Source of the DNA: Bordetella petrii
Lineage (GTDB): Bacteria > Pseudomonadota > Gammaproteobacteria > Burkholderiales > Burkholderiaceae_B
DNA length: 64,000 nucleotides
Direction of reading: 5' to 3'
Assembly: GCF_000067205.1 (NCBI RefSeq)
Contig: NC_010170.1
Location: 3,410,001 to 3,474,000, forward strand
Part shown: one piece after another, positions 17,978-26,379 of the stretch
Position numbering within the stretch: position 1 is the first letter of the stretch
Layout of the letters: the number at the start of each line of letters is the position of its first letter
Notes under the pieces: model-generated
What the model saw: only the letters and a program-made list of their open reading frames with translations
Database searches by the model: none
Told to the model about the DNA's origin: nothing
Translations under genes and position numbers: made by a program

Positions 17978-18069
17978 TGTCAGGCTCCCGCAGGGTGCCT
18001 GACACCGATGTGCGCAACGGCTGTCTCAACAAAACGGTGTCAGGCACCCTGCGGGAGCCTGACACCTGG
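17973..18069. repeat. Perfect 35-bp inverted repeat with nested palindromes
   Basis: Bases 17973-18007 are the exact reverse complement of 18035-18069, separated by a 27-base loop. Each arm is itself nearly palindromic: it begins GGTGTCAGGC and ends GCCTGACACC. Transcribed, it could form either one long stem or two separate hairpins. It resembles a REP-type or miniature mobile repeat and sits between convergent genes (modE-like and the ABC ATPase), where it could also end transcription in both directions. Confidence 0.9.
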
Positions 18070-18098
18070 GTATAAGCAATGTCCGGCCAGGCCCGGCG

Positions 18099-18893
18099 TC
18101 AGCCCAGCAGCAGCGCGTCGTCCGACAGTTTCTCGCCGCGCACGCGTTCGAACATGGCGAGCAGGTCGGGCACGTCCATGCCCTTGCGCTCGTCGCCCGA
18201 CACGTCCAGCACCACCTGCCCCTGGTGCAGCATGACCGTGCGTTCGCCGACGTCCAGCGCCTGGCGCATGCTGTGGGTGACCATCATGGTGGTCAGCCCC
18301 GCTTCGGCCACGATGCGCGCCGTGAGCTGCAGCACGAAATCGGCCGTGCGGGGGTCCAGGGCCGCCGTATGTTCGTCGAGCAACAGGATGCGCGACGGCT
18401 GCAGGGCCGCCATCAGCAGGCTGACCGCCTGGCGTTGGCCGCCGGACAGCAGGCCGATGCGGTCGGTCAGGCGGTTTTCCAGTCCCAGGCCAAGCGTGGC
18501 CAGACGCTCGCGGAAACCTTCGCGCATGGACGCCTTGACCGCGCGGCTGAAGCCGCGGCGCGTGCCGCGCAGCTGGGCCAGCGCCATGTTTTCTTCGATG
18601 GTGAGGTCTTCACAGGTGCCCGCCATGGGGTCCTGGAATACTCGTGCCACGCGTCCGGCGCGCTGCCAGACGGGCTCGCGGGTGACGTCGGCGCCTTCGA
18701 TATCGATGCGCCCGGAATCGACCGGCAGGTCGCCCGACACGGCATTCAGGAAGGTAGACTTGCCGGCCCCGTTGGAGCCGATGACCGTCACGAACTGCCC
18801 ACTGGGGATTTCCAGCGACAGCCCGCGCAGCGCCCGCGTCTCGATGGGCGTGCCGGCGTTGAAGGTGATTTTCAGGTCTTGTGCGCGCAGCAT
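18099..18893 (-). CDS. ABC transporter ATP-binding protein (TrpZ-like)
   Basis: The 264-residue ATPase of an ABC importer. Walker A is GSNGAGKST, the signature is LSGGQRQAVSL and Walker B is ILLLDEHTAALDP, with His after the catalytic Glu. It is the last gene of a binding protein-permease-ATPase set on the minus strand, starting 2 bases after the permease stop. This three-gene family has been linked to aromatic amino acid (TrpXYZ) or other small-molecule import; the actual substrate is not evident. Confidence 0.88.
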   Translation of the reverse strand: MLRAQDLKITFNAGTPIETRALRGLSLEIPSGQFVTVIGSNGAGKSTFLNAVSGDLPVDSGRIDIEGADVTREPVWQRAGRVARVFQDPMAGTCEDLTIEENMALAQLRGTRRGFSRAVKASMREGFRERLATLGLGLENRLTDRIGLLSGGQRQAVSLLMAALQPSRILLLDEHTAALDPRTADFVLQLTARIVAEAGLTTMMVTHSMRQALDVGERTVMLHQGQVVLDVSGDERKGMDVPDLLAMFERVRGEKLSDDALLLG

Positions 18894-18895
18894 GG

Positions 18896-19786
18896 TCAGG
18901 CTCCTTTCTTGCCGAGCAGGCGGCGCTTCATCATGGGAATGACCAGGGCAATGGTGACCAGCACCGCGGTGACCAGGTTCAGGTCCTGGGCCTGCAGGCC
19001 GATGAAATCGCTGTTGAGCGCCAGCGCGATGAAGAAGCGGTAGACAATCGCGCCCAGAATGACGGCCAGCGTGGCCAGCACCATCTTGCGCGACGGCAGG
19101 ATGCTTTCGCCCACGATGACGGCGGCCAGCCCGATGACGATGGTGCCGATGCCCATCGAGATGTCCGCGCCGCCCTGGGTCTGGGCGAACAGCGCCCCGG
19201 CCAGGCCCACCAGCGCGTTGGACAGGGCCATGCCGGCCAGGATCATGCCGCCGGTGTTGACGCCCTGGGCGCGCGCCATGCGGCCATTGGAACCGGTGGC
19301 GCGCATGGCCAGGCCGGTCTGGGTGGCCAGGAACCAGTCGAGCAGCAGCTTCACCGCCACCACCACGCCCACCAGGATCAGGGGCCGCGCCACATAGTCG
19401 CTGAGCCATGCGGGCTGCAGGATGGTGAACACCGTGGGTTCGGTGATCAGGGGCACATTGGGCCGGCCCATGATGCGCAGGTTGACGGAATACAGCGCGA
19501 TCATCATCAGGATGCTGGCCAGCAGGTCCATGATGCGCAGCCTGACGTTGAGCCACCCGGTGATCAGCCCCGCCACGGCGCCCGCCGCGGTGGCGGCCAC
19601 CGTGGCCGAAAAGGGATCCATGCCGCCCGAGATAAGCGTGGCGGCCACGGCGCCGCCCAGCGGAAAGCTGCCGTCAACAGTGAGGTCGGGAAAGCGCAGC
19701 AGGCGGAAGGAAATCAGCACGCCCAGCGCGACCAGGCTGAAAATCAGGCCGATTTCCAGGGCGCCGAGCAAAGAGAACAGGGACAT
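18896..19786 (-). CDS. ABC transporter permease (TrpY-like)
   Basis: A 296-residue inner-membrane permease related to the LivH/RbsC fold, with 8-9 hydrophobic segments. It carries the sequence FPDLTVDGSFPLGGAVAATL near residue 32, common in permeases partnered with PF04392-type binding proteins. The ATG at 19786 (MSLFSLLGALEIGLIFSLVAL) starts at the first hydrophobic helix. It lies between the binding protein and ATPase genes. It is separated from the binding-protein gene by 107 bases that contain a perfect GC palindrome. Confidence 0.88.
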   Translation of the reverse strand: MSLFSLLGALEIGLIFSLVALGVLISFRLLRFPDLTVDGSFPLGGAVAATLISGGMDPFSATVAATAAGAVAGLITGWLNVRLRIMDLLASILMMIALYSVNLRIMGRPNVPLITEPTVFTILQPAWLSDYVARPLILVGVVVAVKLLLDWFLATQTGLAMRATGSNGRMARAQGVNTGGMILAGMALSNALVGLAGALFAQTQGGADISMGIGTIVIGLAAVIVGESILPSRKMVLATLAVILGAIVYRFFIALALNSDFIGLQAQDLNLVTAVLVTIALVIPMMKRRLLGKKGA

Positions 19787-19860
19787 GAATCGAGTCGGGC
19801 CGGCCGCGTCTTTTGAACCCGGCCGGCGCTGCCTTGAATTTTGTGCGGAGAATGAAAGCA

Positions 19861-19888
19861 CGCGCCGCCGGCCCGGGCCGGCGGCGCG
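19861..19888 (-). terminator. 28-bp perfect palindrome after the binding-protein gene
   Basis: CGCGCCGCCGGCCC (19861-19874) is followed immediately by its reverse complement (19875-19888). It begins just past the stop codon of the binding-protein gene and before the permease gene. No T-run follows. It more likely acts as a partial terminator or mRNA-stabilising stem, giving excess binding protein over permease. Confidence 0.55.
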
Positions 19889-19893
19889 CGGGA

Positions 19894-20868
19894 TTACTTG
19901 ATGACCTCGGCGGCCGATTTCAGCAGCGCGTCGGACAGGGTGACGCCCTGCTTGGCGGCGGCGCCCGGGTTGACGAACAAGCGCAGGTTGGAGCTGGTTT
20001 CGGAGGGAATGGCGCCGGGTTTTTCGCCCTTCAGGATACGCACGACGATCTTGCCGGTCTGCACGCCCAGGTCGTGGTAGTCGATGCCCAGGGCGGCGAT
20101 GGCGCCGCGCTTGACGCTGTCGGTGTCGGACGCCACCAGCGGGATCTTGGCGTCGTTGCCCACTTTGACCAGGGACTCATAGGCCGACACGACGTTGTTG
20201 TCGGTATTGGTGTAGATGACGTCGACCTTGCCGATCAGGCTGCGCGCGGCCGAGGCGACGTCTACCGTGCGCGGCGCGGCGGCTTCCACCAGGGTCATGC
20301 CGGCCTTGGGCAACAGGTCTTGCAGCTGCTTGACCACCACCACCGAGTTGGCTTCGCCGGGGTTGTACACCATGCCCACGCGCTTGGCGCCGGGCACGAC
20401 CTTCTTGATCAGTTCGATTTGCTTGTCGAGCGCCAGCAGGTCGGACACGCCTGTGACGTTGGTGCCCGAGGCTTCCATGCTGGGCACCAGCTGTGCCGCC
20501 ACCGGATCGGTAACAGCCGAATACACCACGGGCACGTCTTTGGTGGCCGCCACCACGGACTGGGCCGACGGCGTGGCGATGGCCACGATGGCGTCGGGGC
20601 GGTCGCCCACGAACTTGCGGGCGATCTGCGCGGCGGTGCCGGTATTGCCCTGCGCGCTCTGGTATTGCCACTTGAGATTCTTGCCGGATTCATAACCGGC
20701 TTGTTTCAGGGCATCTTGCACGCCGTCGCGGACGGCGTCGAGGGCGGGGTGTTCGACGATGGCCGTGACGGCCACCGATTTTTGCTGCGCCGCAGCAGGA
20801 GCGGCCTGGATAGCCAGCGCCGCCGCCAGTGCGCCCACCGTCAGAAAATGTTTTTTTCCGATCAGCAT
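19894..20868 (-). CDS. ABC transporter substrate-binding protein (PF04392 family, TrpX-like)
   Basis: A 324-residue periplasmic binding protein with a cleavable signal peptide (MLIGKKHFLTVGALAAALAIQAAPAAAQQ). Core motifs of the ABC_sub_bind family are present: VAVTAIVEHPALDAVRDGV, VAIATPSAQSVV, VYSAVTDPVAAQLVPS, RVGMVYNPGEANSV and DVIYTNTDNNVVSAYESL. The ATG at 20868 has a strong AGGAGTTGACCC-type ribosome-binding site. It is the first gene of the importer. A tryptophan/tyrosine-type or nucleobase-like ligand is possible. Confidence 0.9.
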   Translation of the reverse strand: MLIGKKHFLTVGALAAALAIQAAPAAAQQKSVAVTAIVEHPALDAVRDGVQDALKQAGYESGKNLKWQYQSAQGNTGTAAQIARKFVGDRPDAIVAIATPSAQSVVAATKDVPVVYSAVTDPVAAQLVPSMEASGTNVTGVSDLLALDKQIELIKKVVPGAKRVGMVYNPGEANSVVVVKQLQDLLPKAGMTLVEAAAPRTVDVASAARSLIGKVDVIYTNTDNNVVSAYESLVKVGNDAKIPLVASDTDSVKRGAIAALGIDYHDLGVQTGKIVVRILKGEKPGAIPSETSSNLRLFVNPGAAAKQGVTLSDALLKSAAEVIK

Positions 20869-21025
20869 AGGGTCAACTCCTTGCACCGTTTGGGTATTGT
20901 TTATTGTCACACGGCCGGCGCCGGCGGCTTCCCGCCAGCCTGCCGGCCCGTGAAACCGCTAAGTCTAACGTGTCAGGCCAGGCTTTGCGGCGCGGGAAAT
21001 CCCTACGATGGTGCATGGCCCCCCA

Positions 21026-22342
21026 TTACGCCGCCGGCCCCATGACGAGTTCGGGCAGCCAGGTGACGATTTCGGGGAAGATGCACAGCAGCACAATACC
21101 CGCCAGCATCACCAGTACATACGGCAGCGAGCCCCACAATACCTCTTTGGTGGGCACCTGTGGCGCGATTGAATTGAGCACGAACAAGTTCAGGCCGATG
21201 GGCGGGGTGATCAGGCCGATTTCCATATTGATGGTCAGCACCACGGCGAACCAGTACGGGTCGAAGCCGGCCTGGACGACGATGGGATACAGCAGCGGCG
21301 CGGCCATGACAATAACGGCCACCGGCGGCAGGAACATGCCCGACACCAGCAGGAAAACGTTGATCATGCCCATCAGCACCCAGCGGTTGACTTCCAGCGC
21401 GGCAATGGCCTGCGCCACGGTCTGGGTGATGAACATCGACGACAAGGCGAAGGCGAACAATTCGGCTGAGGCCATGATCATCATGATCATCACGCTTTCG
21501 CGCATGGCCGAACTGAAGATGCCGGTGTAGGTCTTCATCCGCACGAGCCGGTACACCACCGCCACGACCAGCAGGGTCAGCATGGCGCCGGCGCCGGCCG
21601 CTTCGGACGGGGTGGCGACGCCGCCATACAGCACGAACAGCAGGCCCACCACGATCATCAGCAACGGCAGCACGCGCGGCAGCGTGGCCAGCTTGTCGCG
21701 CAACGAGTACGACACCTTTCCCACGTCGAAGCTGAACCCCTGGCGGCGCGCGTCCAGCAGCGCCCAGGCCATGAACATGCAGGTCAGCATCAGGCCCGGC
21801 AGCACGCCCGCCAGGAACAGCCGGCCGATCGAGGTCTGGGTGGATATCCCGTAGACGATCATGGTGACCGAAGGCGGGATCAGGATGCCCAGGGTGCCGC
21901 CGGCCGCAATGGAGCCGGTGGCGACCGAGGCCGGATAGCCGCGGTTCATCATCTCGGGAATGCCCATCTTGCCGATGGCGGCGCAGGTGGCCGGGCTGGA
22001 GCCCGTCATGCCGGCGAAGATCGCGCAGGCGCCGATGTTGGACAGCACCAGCCCGCCCGGCACCTTGTACAGCCAGCGGTCCAGCGCCTTGTACAGATCG
22101 CCCCCGGCGGGCGTGCCAGCCACGATGGCGCCCATGAGCACGAACATGGGAATGGAGACATAAGCCAGGTTGGCGATGCCGGCAAACATGGTTTCGGCCA
22201 GGACCTCGACCACGGACGGTCCCATGTCGAGAAACAGCCCGCCCACGGCGGCCAGGCCCAGCGCGAAGGCGATGGGCATGCCGGTGCCCAGGAAGACGAA
22301 CAGCGCGGCAATGATGGTGACAGCGGCCCAGGTCGGACTCAT
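21026..22342 (-). CDS. TRAP transporter large permease, probable malonate (MatM/DctM)
   Basis: The 438-residue 12-helix subunit (DctM family) of a tripartite ATP-independent periplasmic transporter. It drives uptake of a bound carboxylate with the sodium or proton gradient. Typical DctM stretches are AGMTGSSPATCAAIGKMGIPEM, GTLGILIPPSV and INMEIGLITPPIGLNLFVL. Its start overlaps the small-permease stop (ATGA). It ends the malonate gene run, and malonate as substrate follows from its neighbours matA/matB and from known MatPQM systems in rhizobia. Confidence 0.9.
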   Translation of the reverse strand: MSPTWAAVTIIAALFVFLGTGMPIAFALGLAAVGGLFLDMGPSVVEVLAETMFAGIANLAYVSIPMFVLMGAIVAGTPAGGDLYKALDRWLYKVPGGLVLSNIGACAIFAGMTGSSPATCAAIGKMGIPEMMNRGYPASVATGSIAAGGTLGILIPPSVTMIVYGISTQTSIGRLFLAGVLPGLMLTCMFMAWALLDARRQGFSFDVGKVSYSLRDKLATLPRVLPLLMIVVGLLFVLYGGVATPSEAAGAGAMLTLLVVAVVYRLVRMKTYTGIFSSAMRESVMIMMIMASAELFAFALSSMFITQTVAQAIAALEVNRWVLMGMINVFLLVSGMFLPPVAVIVMAAPLLYPIVVQAGFDPYWFAVVLTINMEIGLITPPIGLNLFVLNSIAPQVPTKEVLWGSLPYVLVMLAGIVLLCIFPEIVTWLPELVMGPAA

Positions 22343-22833
22343 GCGTATTCTCCCGGCGAGCATATCTTGAGAATCTCAACCAGGTATTGGAGGCTGAGCA
22401 GAATGAAACCCAGCACCATGGGAGCCAGGGGAATCCACAATGAAATGGCGTCGATGGTGGGCGTGGTCCAGCCGCCGTCCCAGGCGGCATACCAGTACAT
22501 GGCGCTGGCCACGGCCATGACCAGGCAGAATGCCAGGCCGAGCACGGAGGCCACCAGGTTGAGCCGCCGCAGGGCGGCGCCGCGCAGCAGCAGCTCGATG
22601 ACTTCGACGCCGACGTGACCACGCGTCAGCAGCACATAGGGCGCGCCGATGAAGATGGCGGCGGTTGCCGAAAACACCACCACCTCTGTCTGCCAACTGG
22701 TGGGCGCGCGGAATACATAGCGCATGAAGATCATCTGGCAGACCACCACCATGGCCACTATCAGCAAAAACGCGGCCAGCACGCCGGCACCGCGCGACAA
22801 GCGCTCTACCGCCGCTACAAAACATCGAAGCAT
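22339..22833 (-). CDS. TRAP transporter small permease, probable malonate (MatQ/DctQ)
   Basis: A 164-residue four-helix DctQ-family membrane subunit that pairs with DctM. Helix segments are visible at the N-terminus (GVLAAFLLIVAMVVVCQMIFMRYVFR) and middle, with SWQTEVVVFSATAAIFIGAPYVLLTRGHVGVEV, a typical DctQ region containing the conserved acidic residue. It is joined to the large permease by an ATGA overlap. It is separated from the binding-protein gene by a perfect hairpin. Confidence 0.88.
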   Translation of the reverse strand: MLRCFVAAVERLSRGAGVLAAFLLIVAMVVVCQMIFMRYVFRAPTSWQTEVVVFSATAAIFIGAPYVLLTRGHVGVEVIELLLRGAALRRLNLVASVLGLAFCLVMAVASAMYWYAAWDGGWTTPTIDAISLWIPLAPMVLGFILLSLQYLVEILKICSPGEYA

Positions 22834-22855
22834 GGCTTCCCCTTCTTGTGAAATC

Positions 22856-22877
22856 GGCGGCGGGTCGCCCCGCCGCC
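22856..22877 (-). terminator. Hairpin between TRAP binding-protein and permease genes
   Basis: GGCGGCGGG (22856-22864) pairs perfectly with CCCGCCGCC (22869-22877) around the 4-base loop TCGC. It stands 15 bases after the binding-protein stop. No T-run is present. It probably attenuates or protects the message, so the binding protein is made in excess. Confidence 0.55.
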
Positions 22878-22891
22878 CTGTCGTGACGCGC

Positions 22892-23887
22892 TTATTGCAC
22901 CGCCAGCGCTTTCTGCAGCAGCTCTTGGCCGCCCTTCACCTTGTCGGCGAAGTTCTTGTAGGAAGATTTTTTGGCCACTTCCATCCAGGCATCGAAGTCG
23001 GCCTTGCTCATGCTGACGACCTCGACGCCAGCCTTGCTGAAAGCATCGACCATTTTCTTCTCGCCCTTGCGCGCCTCTTCGGTGAAATAGTCCTGGGCCT
23101 TCTGGGCGGCGGCCATGATGGCCTTCTGCTGCTCGGGATTGAGCTTGTCGTAGGTGCGCTTGGACATCACCACCGGCTCGTACATGAACCACAGCGCGTT
23201 CTCGCCCGGCGCGGTCAGGCACTTGGCCTGCTCGTACAGCCGGTACGACACGAAACTGTCGTTCGACGTGTTCGCCGCGTCCAGCACGCCCGTCTGCATG
23301 CCCGTGTAGACTTCGGACGAAGGCATCGAGGCGATCGAGGCGCCGGCCGCGGCCAGCATCTGCTCGAAGGCCGGGCCGGCAGCCCGGATGACCTGGCCCT
23401 TGATGGTGTCGGGCGAAGTGATGCAGTGCTTCTTCGACGCGAAGCCGCCGGCCAGCCAGGCATCGGCGATCACCACCACGCCGTTCTTTTCCGTCAGGGC
23501 GTGGATTTCTTTCATGAAATCCGACTTGTTCAGGCGTAGCGCGTGATCGAAGTTGCGCACCAGGCCAGGCATCAGCGTGGCCGAAAACTGCGGAACCCGG
23601 CCCGAAGCGTAGTCAAGCGGGAAAGCGGACATGTCGAGCTGGCCGCGCGTGAGCGCCCCCCATTGCTCGGTGGCCTTGTACAGCGACGAGCCGGGGAAGA
23701 CCTGGATTTTCAGGCCGACATTGGCGGCAGCCACTTCGCGGGCAATGATCTGCACCATTTCATCGCGCGGATCGCCCTGGCCGCCCGGAAACTGGTGCGA
23801 GGCGCGCAGCGTGATGTCCTGCGCCGTGGCCGCCCCCGCGGCGACCAGCGCCGCCCCGAGGACGGCGATGCGAATTGCGTTCTTCAT
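22892..23887 (-). CDS. TRAP transporter substrate-binding protein, probable malonate (MatP/DctP)
   Basis: The 331-residue periplasmic DctP-family receptor. It has a signal peptide (MKNAIRIAVLGAALVAAGAATAQ), the mature start DITLRASHQFPGG, and KGQVIRAAGPAFEQML near the position where the conserved arginine binds the ligand carboxylate. SMPSSEVYTGMQTGVLDAANTSNDSF is the family signature region. The ATG at 23887 follows GGAGAC. It lies 143 bases after matB, in the malonate operon, so malonate is the likely ligand. Confidence 0.9.
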   Translation of the reverse strand: MKNAIRIAVLGAALVAAGAATAQDITLRASHQFPGGQGDPRDEMVQIIAREVAAANVGLKIQVFPGSSLYKATEQWGALTRGQLDMSAFPLDYASGRVPQFSATLMPGLVRNFDHALRLNKSDFMKEIHALTEKNGVVVIADAWLAGGFASKKHCITSPDTIKGQVIRAAGPAFEQMLAAAGASIASMPSSEVYTGMQTGVLDAANTSNDSFVSYRLYEQAKCLTAPGENALWFMYEPVVMSKRTYDKLNPEQQKAIMAAAQKAQDYFTEEARKGEKKMVDAFSKAGVEVVSMSKADFDAWMEVAKKSSYKNFADKVKGGQELLQKALAVQ

Positions 23888-24030
23888 GATTGTCTCCATG
23901 TTCAGATAATTCTTTCGTGAAGGAACTGCAGCTGCGAACGGGGCGCCAGTACTTGGCCGGCGCCTTGCGTGGAAAATATCGTGGGTTGTGCGATTCTCCT
24001 GCTTGAACGAAATAGAAGATCGGCGCGCGC

Positions 24031-25572
24031 TCAGCGGCCGGCGTATTCGGTGCGCAGTACGTTTTTCTGTACCTTGCCCATGGTGTTGCGCGGCAATTGC
24101 TCGATCAGGTGGATCTGCTTGGGCACCTTGAAATTGGCAATGCGTGTTTTCAGTTCGGCCTGCATGGCGGCGGTGTCCACAGAGGCGCCCGCGCGCGGCA
24201 CCACCACGGCCACCACGGCCTCGCCGAAATCCGGGTGCGGCACGCCGATGACGGCCGATTCCGACACGCCCGGCATCTCGTCGATGAGCAGCTCGATTTC
24301 CTTGGGGTAGACGTTGTAGCCGCCCGAGATGATCAGGTCTTTGCTGCGGCCGACGATGGACAGGTAGTCGCCGGGCACTTCGCGCCCGCCCGAGTCGCCC
24401 CCCCAGCGGCCCACGTCGCCGGTGCGGAACCAGCCGTCGGCGGTGAATTCTTCGCGGGTTTTCTCGGGCATGCGCCAATAGCCGGCAAACACATTGGGAC
24501 CGCGCACCTGCACGTTGCCGATTTCGCCCGCGCCCAGGGCGGCGCCGGCATCGTCGACCACGCGCACCTGCACTCCGGGCAATGCCTTGCCCACGGTGCC
24601 GCCCAGCCGCTCGCCGTCGGCAGGATCGTACGGGTTGGAAGTAAGCATGACCGTTTCGCTCATGCCGTAGCGCTCGAGAATGGTGTGGCCGGTGCGGTCG
24701 CGGAATTCGTTGAAGGTTTCCATCAGCAGCGGCGCCGAACCGGAAATGAACAACCGCATCCGCGCGCAGGCCTTGCGGCCGAAGCGCGCGTCGGCCAGCA
24801 GGCGTACGTAATACGTGGGCACGCCCATCATTACCGTGCAGCGCGGCAGGTAATGCAGGGCCTGCTCGACGTCGAGCCTTGGCAGCCAGATCATGCGCGC
24901 GCCCGCCAGCAGCGCGCCGTGCGAGGCCACGAACAGGCCGTGCACGTGGAAAATCGGCAGCATGTGCAGCAGCACGTCGTCGGCGCGCCAGCCCCAGTAG
25001 CGGTGCAGCACCTGGGCGTTCGAGGCCAGGTTGCCGTGCGTCAGCATGGCGCCCTTGCTGCGTCCGGTGGTTCCAGAGGTGTACAGAATGGCGGCAAGGT
25101 CGTCGGCGCGGCGCGCCACGGTGTCGAACGACTGGCTCATGCCGCCAGCGGCATCCAGCAGCGTGCCGCTGCGGTTTTCATCCAGCGTATACACATGGCG
25201 GGTGCCGGCCTGGTCGGCCACGCGGCGCACCCATTCCAGGTTCTTGCTGGCGCACACCACCACCGCGGGCTCGGCATCGCCCAGGAAGTACGCCACTTCG
25301 CTTTCGCGATACGCCGTGTTCAGGGGCAGGTACACATAGCCGGCGCGCAGCGTCGCCAGGTACAGCAGCAGCGCCTCGGGCGATTTCTCGACCTGCACGG
25401 CCACGCGCGCGCCCTCGGGCAGGCCCAGCGATGCCAGCAGGTTGGCCAGGCAGGCGCTGGCGCGATCGATGTCGTCCCAGGTGTACAGCAGCTCGGGCGT
25501 CTCCAGCGCGATCTTGCTGCGGTCGGCGGGAAAGCCGCCCGCCAGAATGGTGTACAGATTGGCGTTGCTCAC
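24031..25572 (-). CDS. matB: Malonyl-CoA synthetase
   Basis: A 513-residue ANL-superfamily enzyme that adenylates malonate and transfers it to CoA. The P-loop YTSGTTGRSKGAMLTHGN is near residue 170. The A5 motif ERYGMSE, the A7-A8 region WFRTGDVG...IVGRSKDLIISGGYNVYPKEIE and the catalytic C-terminal lysine region PRNTMGKVQKN are all present. Overall similarity (LPIFHVHGLFVASHGALLAGA) is to MatB. It begins 5 bases after the hydratase gene and is cotranscribed with malonyl-CoA decarboxylase, which fixes malonate rather than another short acid as substrate. Confidence 0.92.
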   Translation of the reverse strand: MSNANLYTILAGGFPADRSKIALETPELLYTWDDIDRASACLANLLASLGLPEGARVAVQVEKSPEALLLYLATLRAGYVYLPLNTAYRESEVAYFLGDAEPAVVVCASKNLEWVRRVADQAGTRHVYTLDENRSGTLLDAAGGMSQSFDTVARRADDLAAILYTSGTTGRSKGAMLTHGNLASNAQVLHRYWGWRADDVLLHMLPIFHVHGLFVASHGALLAGARMIWLPRLDVEQALHYLPRCTVMMGVPTYYVRLLADARFGRKACARMRLFISGSAPLLMETFNEFRDRTGHTILERYGMSETVMLTSNPYDPADGERLGGTVGKALPGVQVRVVDDAGAALGAGEIGNVQVRGPNVFAGYWRMPEKTREEFTADGWFRTGDVGRWGGDSGGREVPGDYLSIVGRSKDLIISGGYNVYPKEIELLIDEMPGVSESAVIGVPHPDFGEAVVAVVVPRAGASVDTAAMQAELKTRIANFKVPKQIHLIEQLPRNTMGKVQKNVLRTEYAGR

Positions 25573-25577
25573 CTTGT

Positions 25578-26372
25578 CTAGTCTCCAGTGAATACGGGCG
25601 GCCGGCCCGCCAGGAAGGCGCCGACGCCTTCGCGGTGGTCGCGGCTCTCTGCGTATGAAAAAAAATCCTGATAGTCGGCTTCGCCCAGCGGCTCGCCCTG
25701 CAACAGCCGGCGCGCCTGGCGTTTGTTGATGCGGGCGGCCAGAGGCGCGCCCCGCATGATGCGCTCGGCGCTGGCGCGCGCCTGCGCGGCCACGTCGGCA
25801 TCGGGCACCACGCGGGTCAGCAGGCCCAGCGACTGCGCCTCGGCGCTGTCGAACACCCGGCCTTCGAGCAGGATGGCCAGCGTGGCGGCGCGGCCCGCCA
25901 GTGCCAGCAGGCCGCGCATTTCATCGGGCGCCATGGGAAAACCCAGCCGGTTGATGGGCACGCCGAAGCGCGACGATGCGCCGGCGATGCGCAGGTCGCA
26001 CTGGCAGGCGACCTCCAGGCCGCCCCCCACGCACACGCCCTCGATCTGCGCCACCACCGGGTGCGGGCAGTTCGCCACGGCAGCCAGCGCCGGCGCCAGC
26101 ACTTGCTGGTGATAGTGGCGCACGCGCTGCAGATCGCCGCGCGCCATTGGAAACTCGCGGATATCGGCCCCGGCCGCGAACTGCCCGTCGGCGCCTCGCA
26201 CGATCACGCAGCGCACCGAATCGTCGGCGGCCAGCGCCTCGAAGATGCCGCGCAGTTGCTCCCACATGGCGACGGTGATGGCGTTCAGGCGACCGGGATG
26301 CGACAGCGTGACCACGGCCAGCGCGTCTTCGCGCTGCAGCCGCACCTGCCCTGTAGATGGCGTTTCGTACAT
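25578..26372 (-). CDS. Enoyl-CoA hydratase/isomerase within the malonate operon
   Basis: A 264-residue crotonase-family protein. The oxyanion-hole regions are FAAGADIREFP (residues ~65-75) and EGVCVGGGLEVACQCDLRIA (residues ~105-125). One position often carrying a catalytic Glu is seen as GFPMAPDEMRGLLALAG, which differs from standard hydratases, so the reaction may be isomerase or hydrolase-like. It is set between matA (7 bases) and matB (5 bases). Classical matABC operons lack it; its role in malonate use is unclear. Confidence 0.85.
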   Translation of the reverse strand: MYETPSTGQVRLQREDALAVVTLSHPGRLNAITVAMWEQLRGIFEALAADDSVRCVIVRGADGQFAAGADIREFPMARGDLQRVRHYHQQVLAPALAAVANCPHPVVAQIEGVCVGGGLEVACQCDLRIAGASSRFGVPINRLGFPMAPDEMRGLLALAGRAATLAILLEGRVFDSAEAQSLGLLTRVVPDADVAAQARASAERIMRGAPLAARINKRQARRLLQGEPLGEADYQDFFSYAESRDHREGVGAFLAGRPPVFTGD

Positions 26373-26379
26373 GGCTGCC

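Noticed and set aside
17845..17980. A CRISPR array
   Set aside because: The repeats are 11 bases and directly abutting without spacers, and no cas genes are nearby.
17799..18065. Open frames over the tandem repeat encoding QCLGNAWAMPG-type repeats
   Set aside because: The peptide repeats are only the translation of the 11-base tandem array in several frames; no ribosome-binding site or family match supports a protein.
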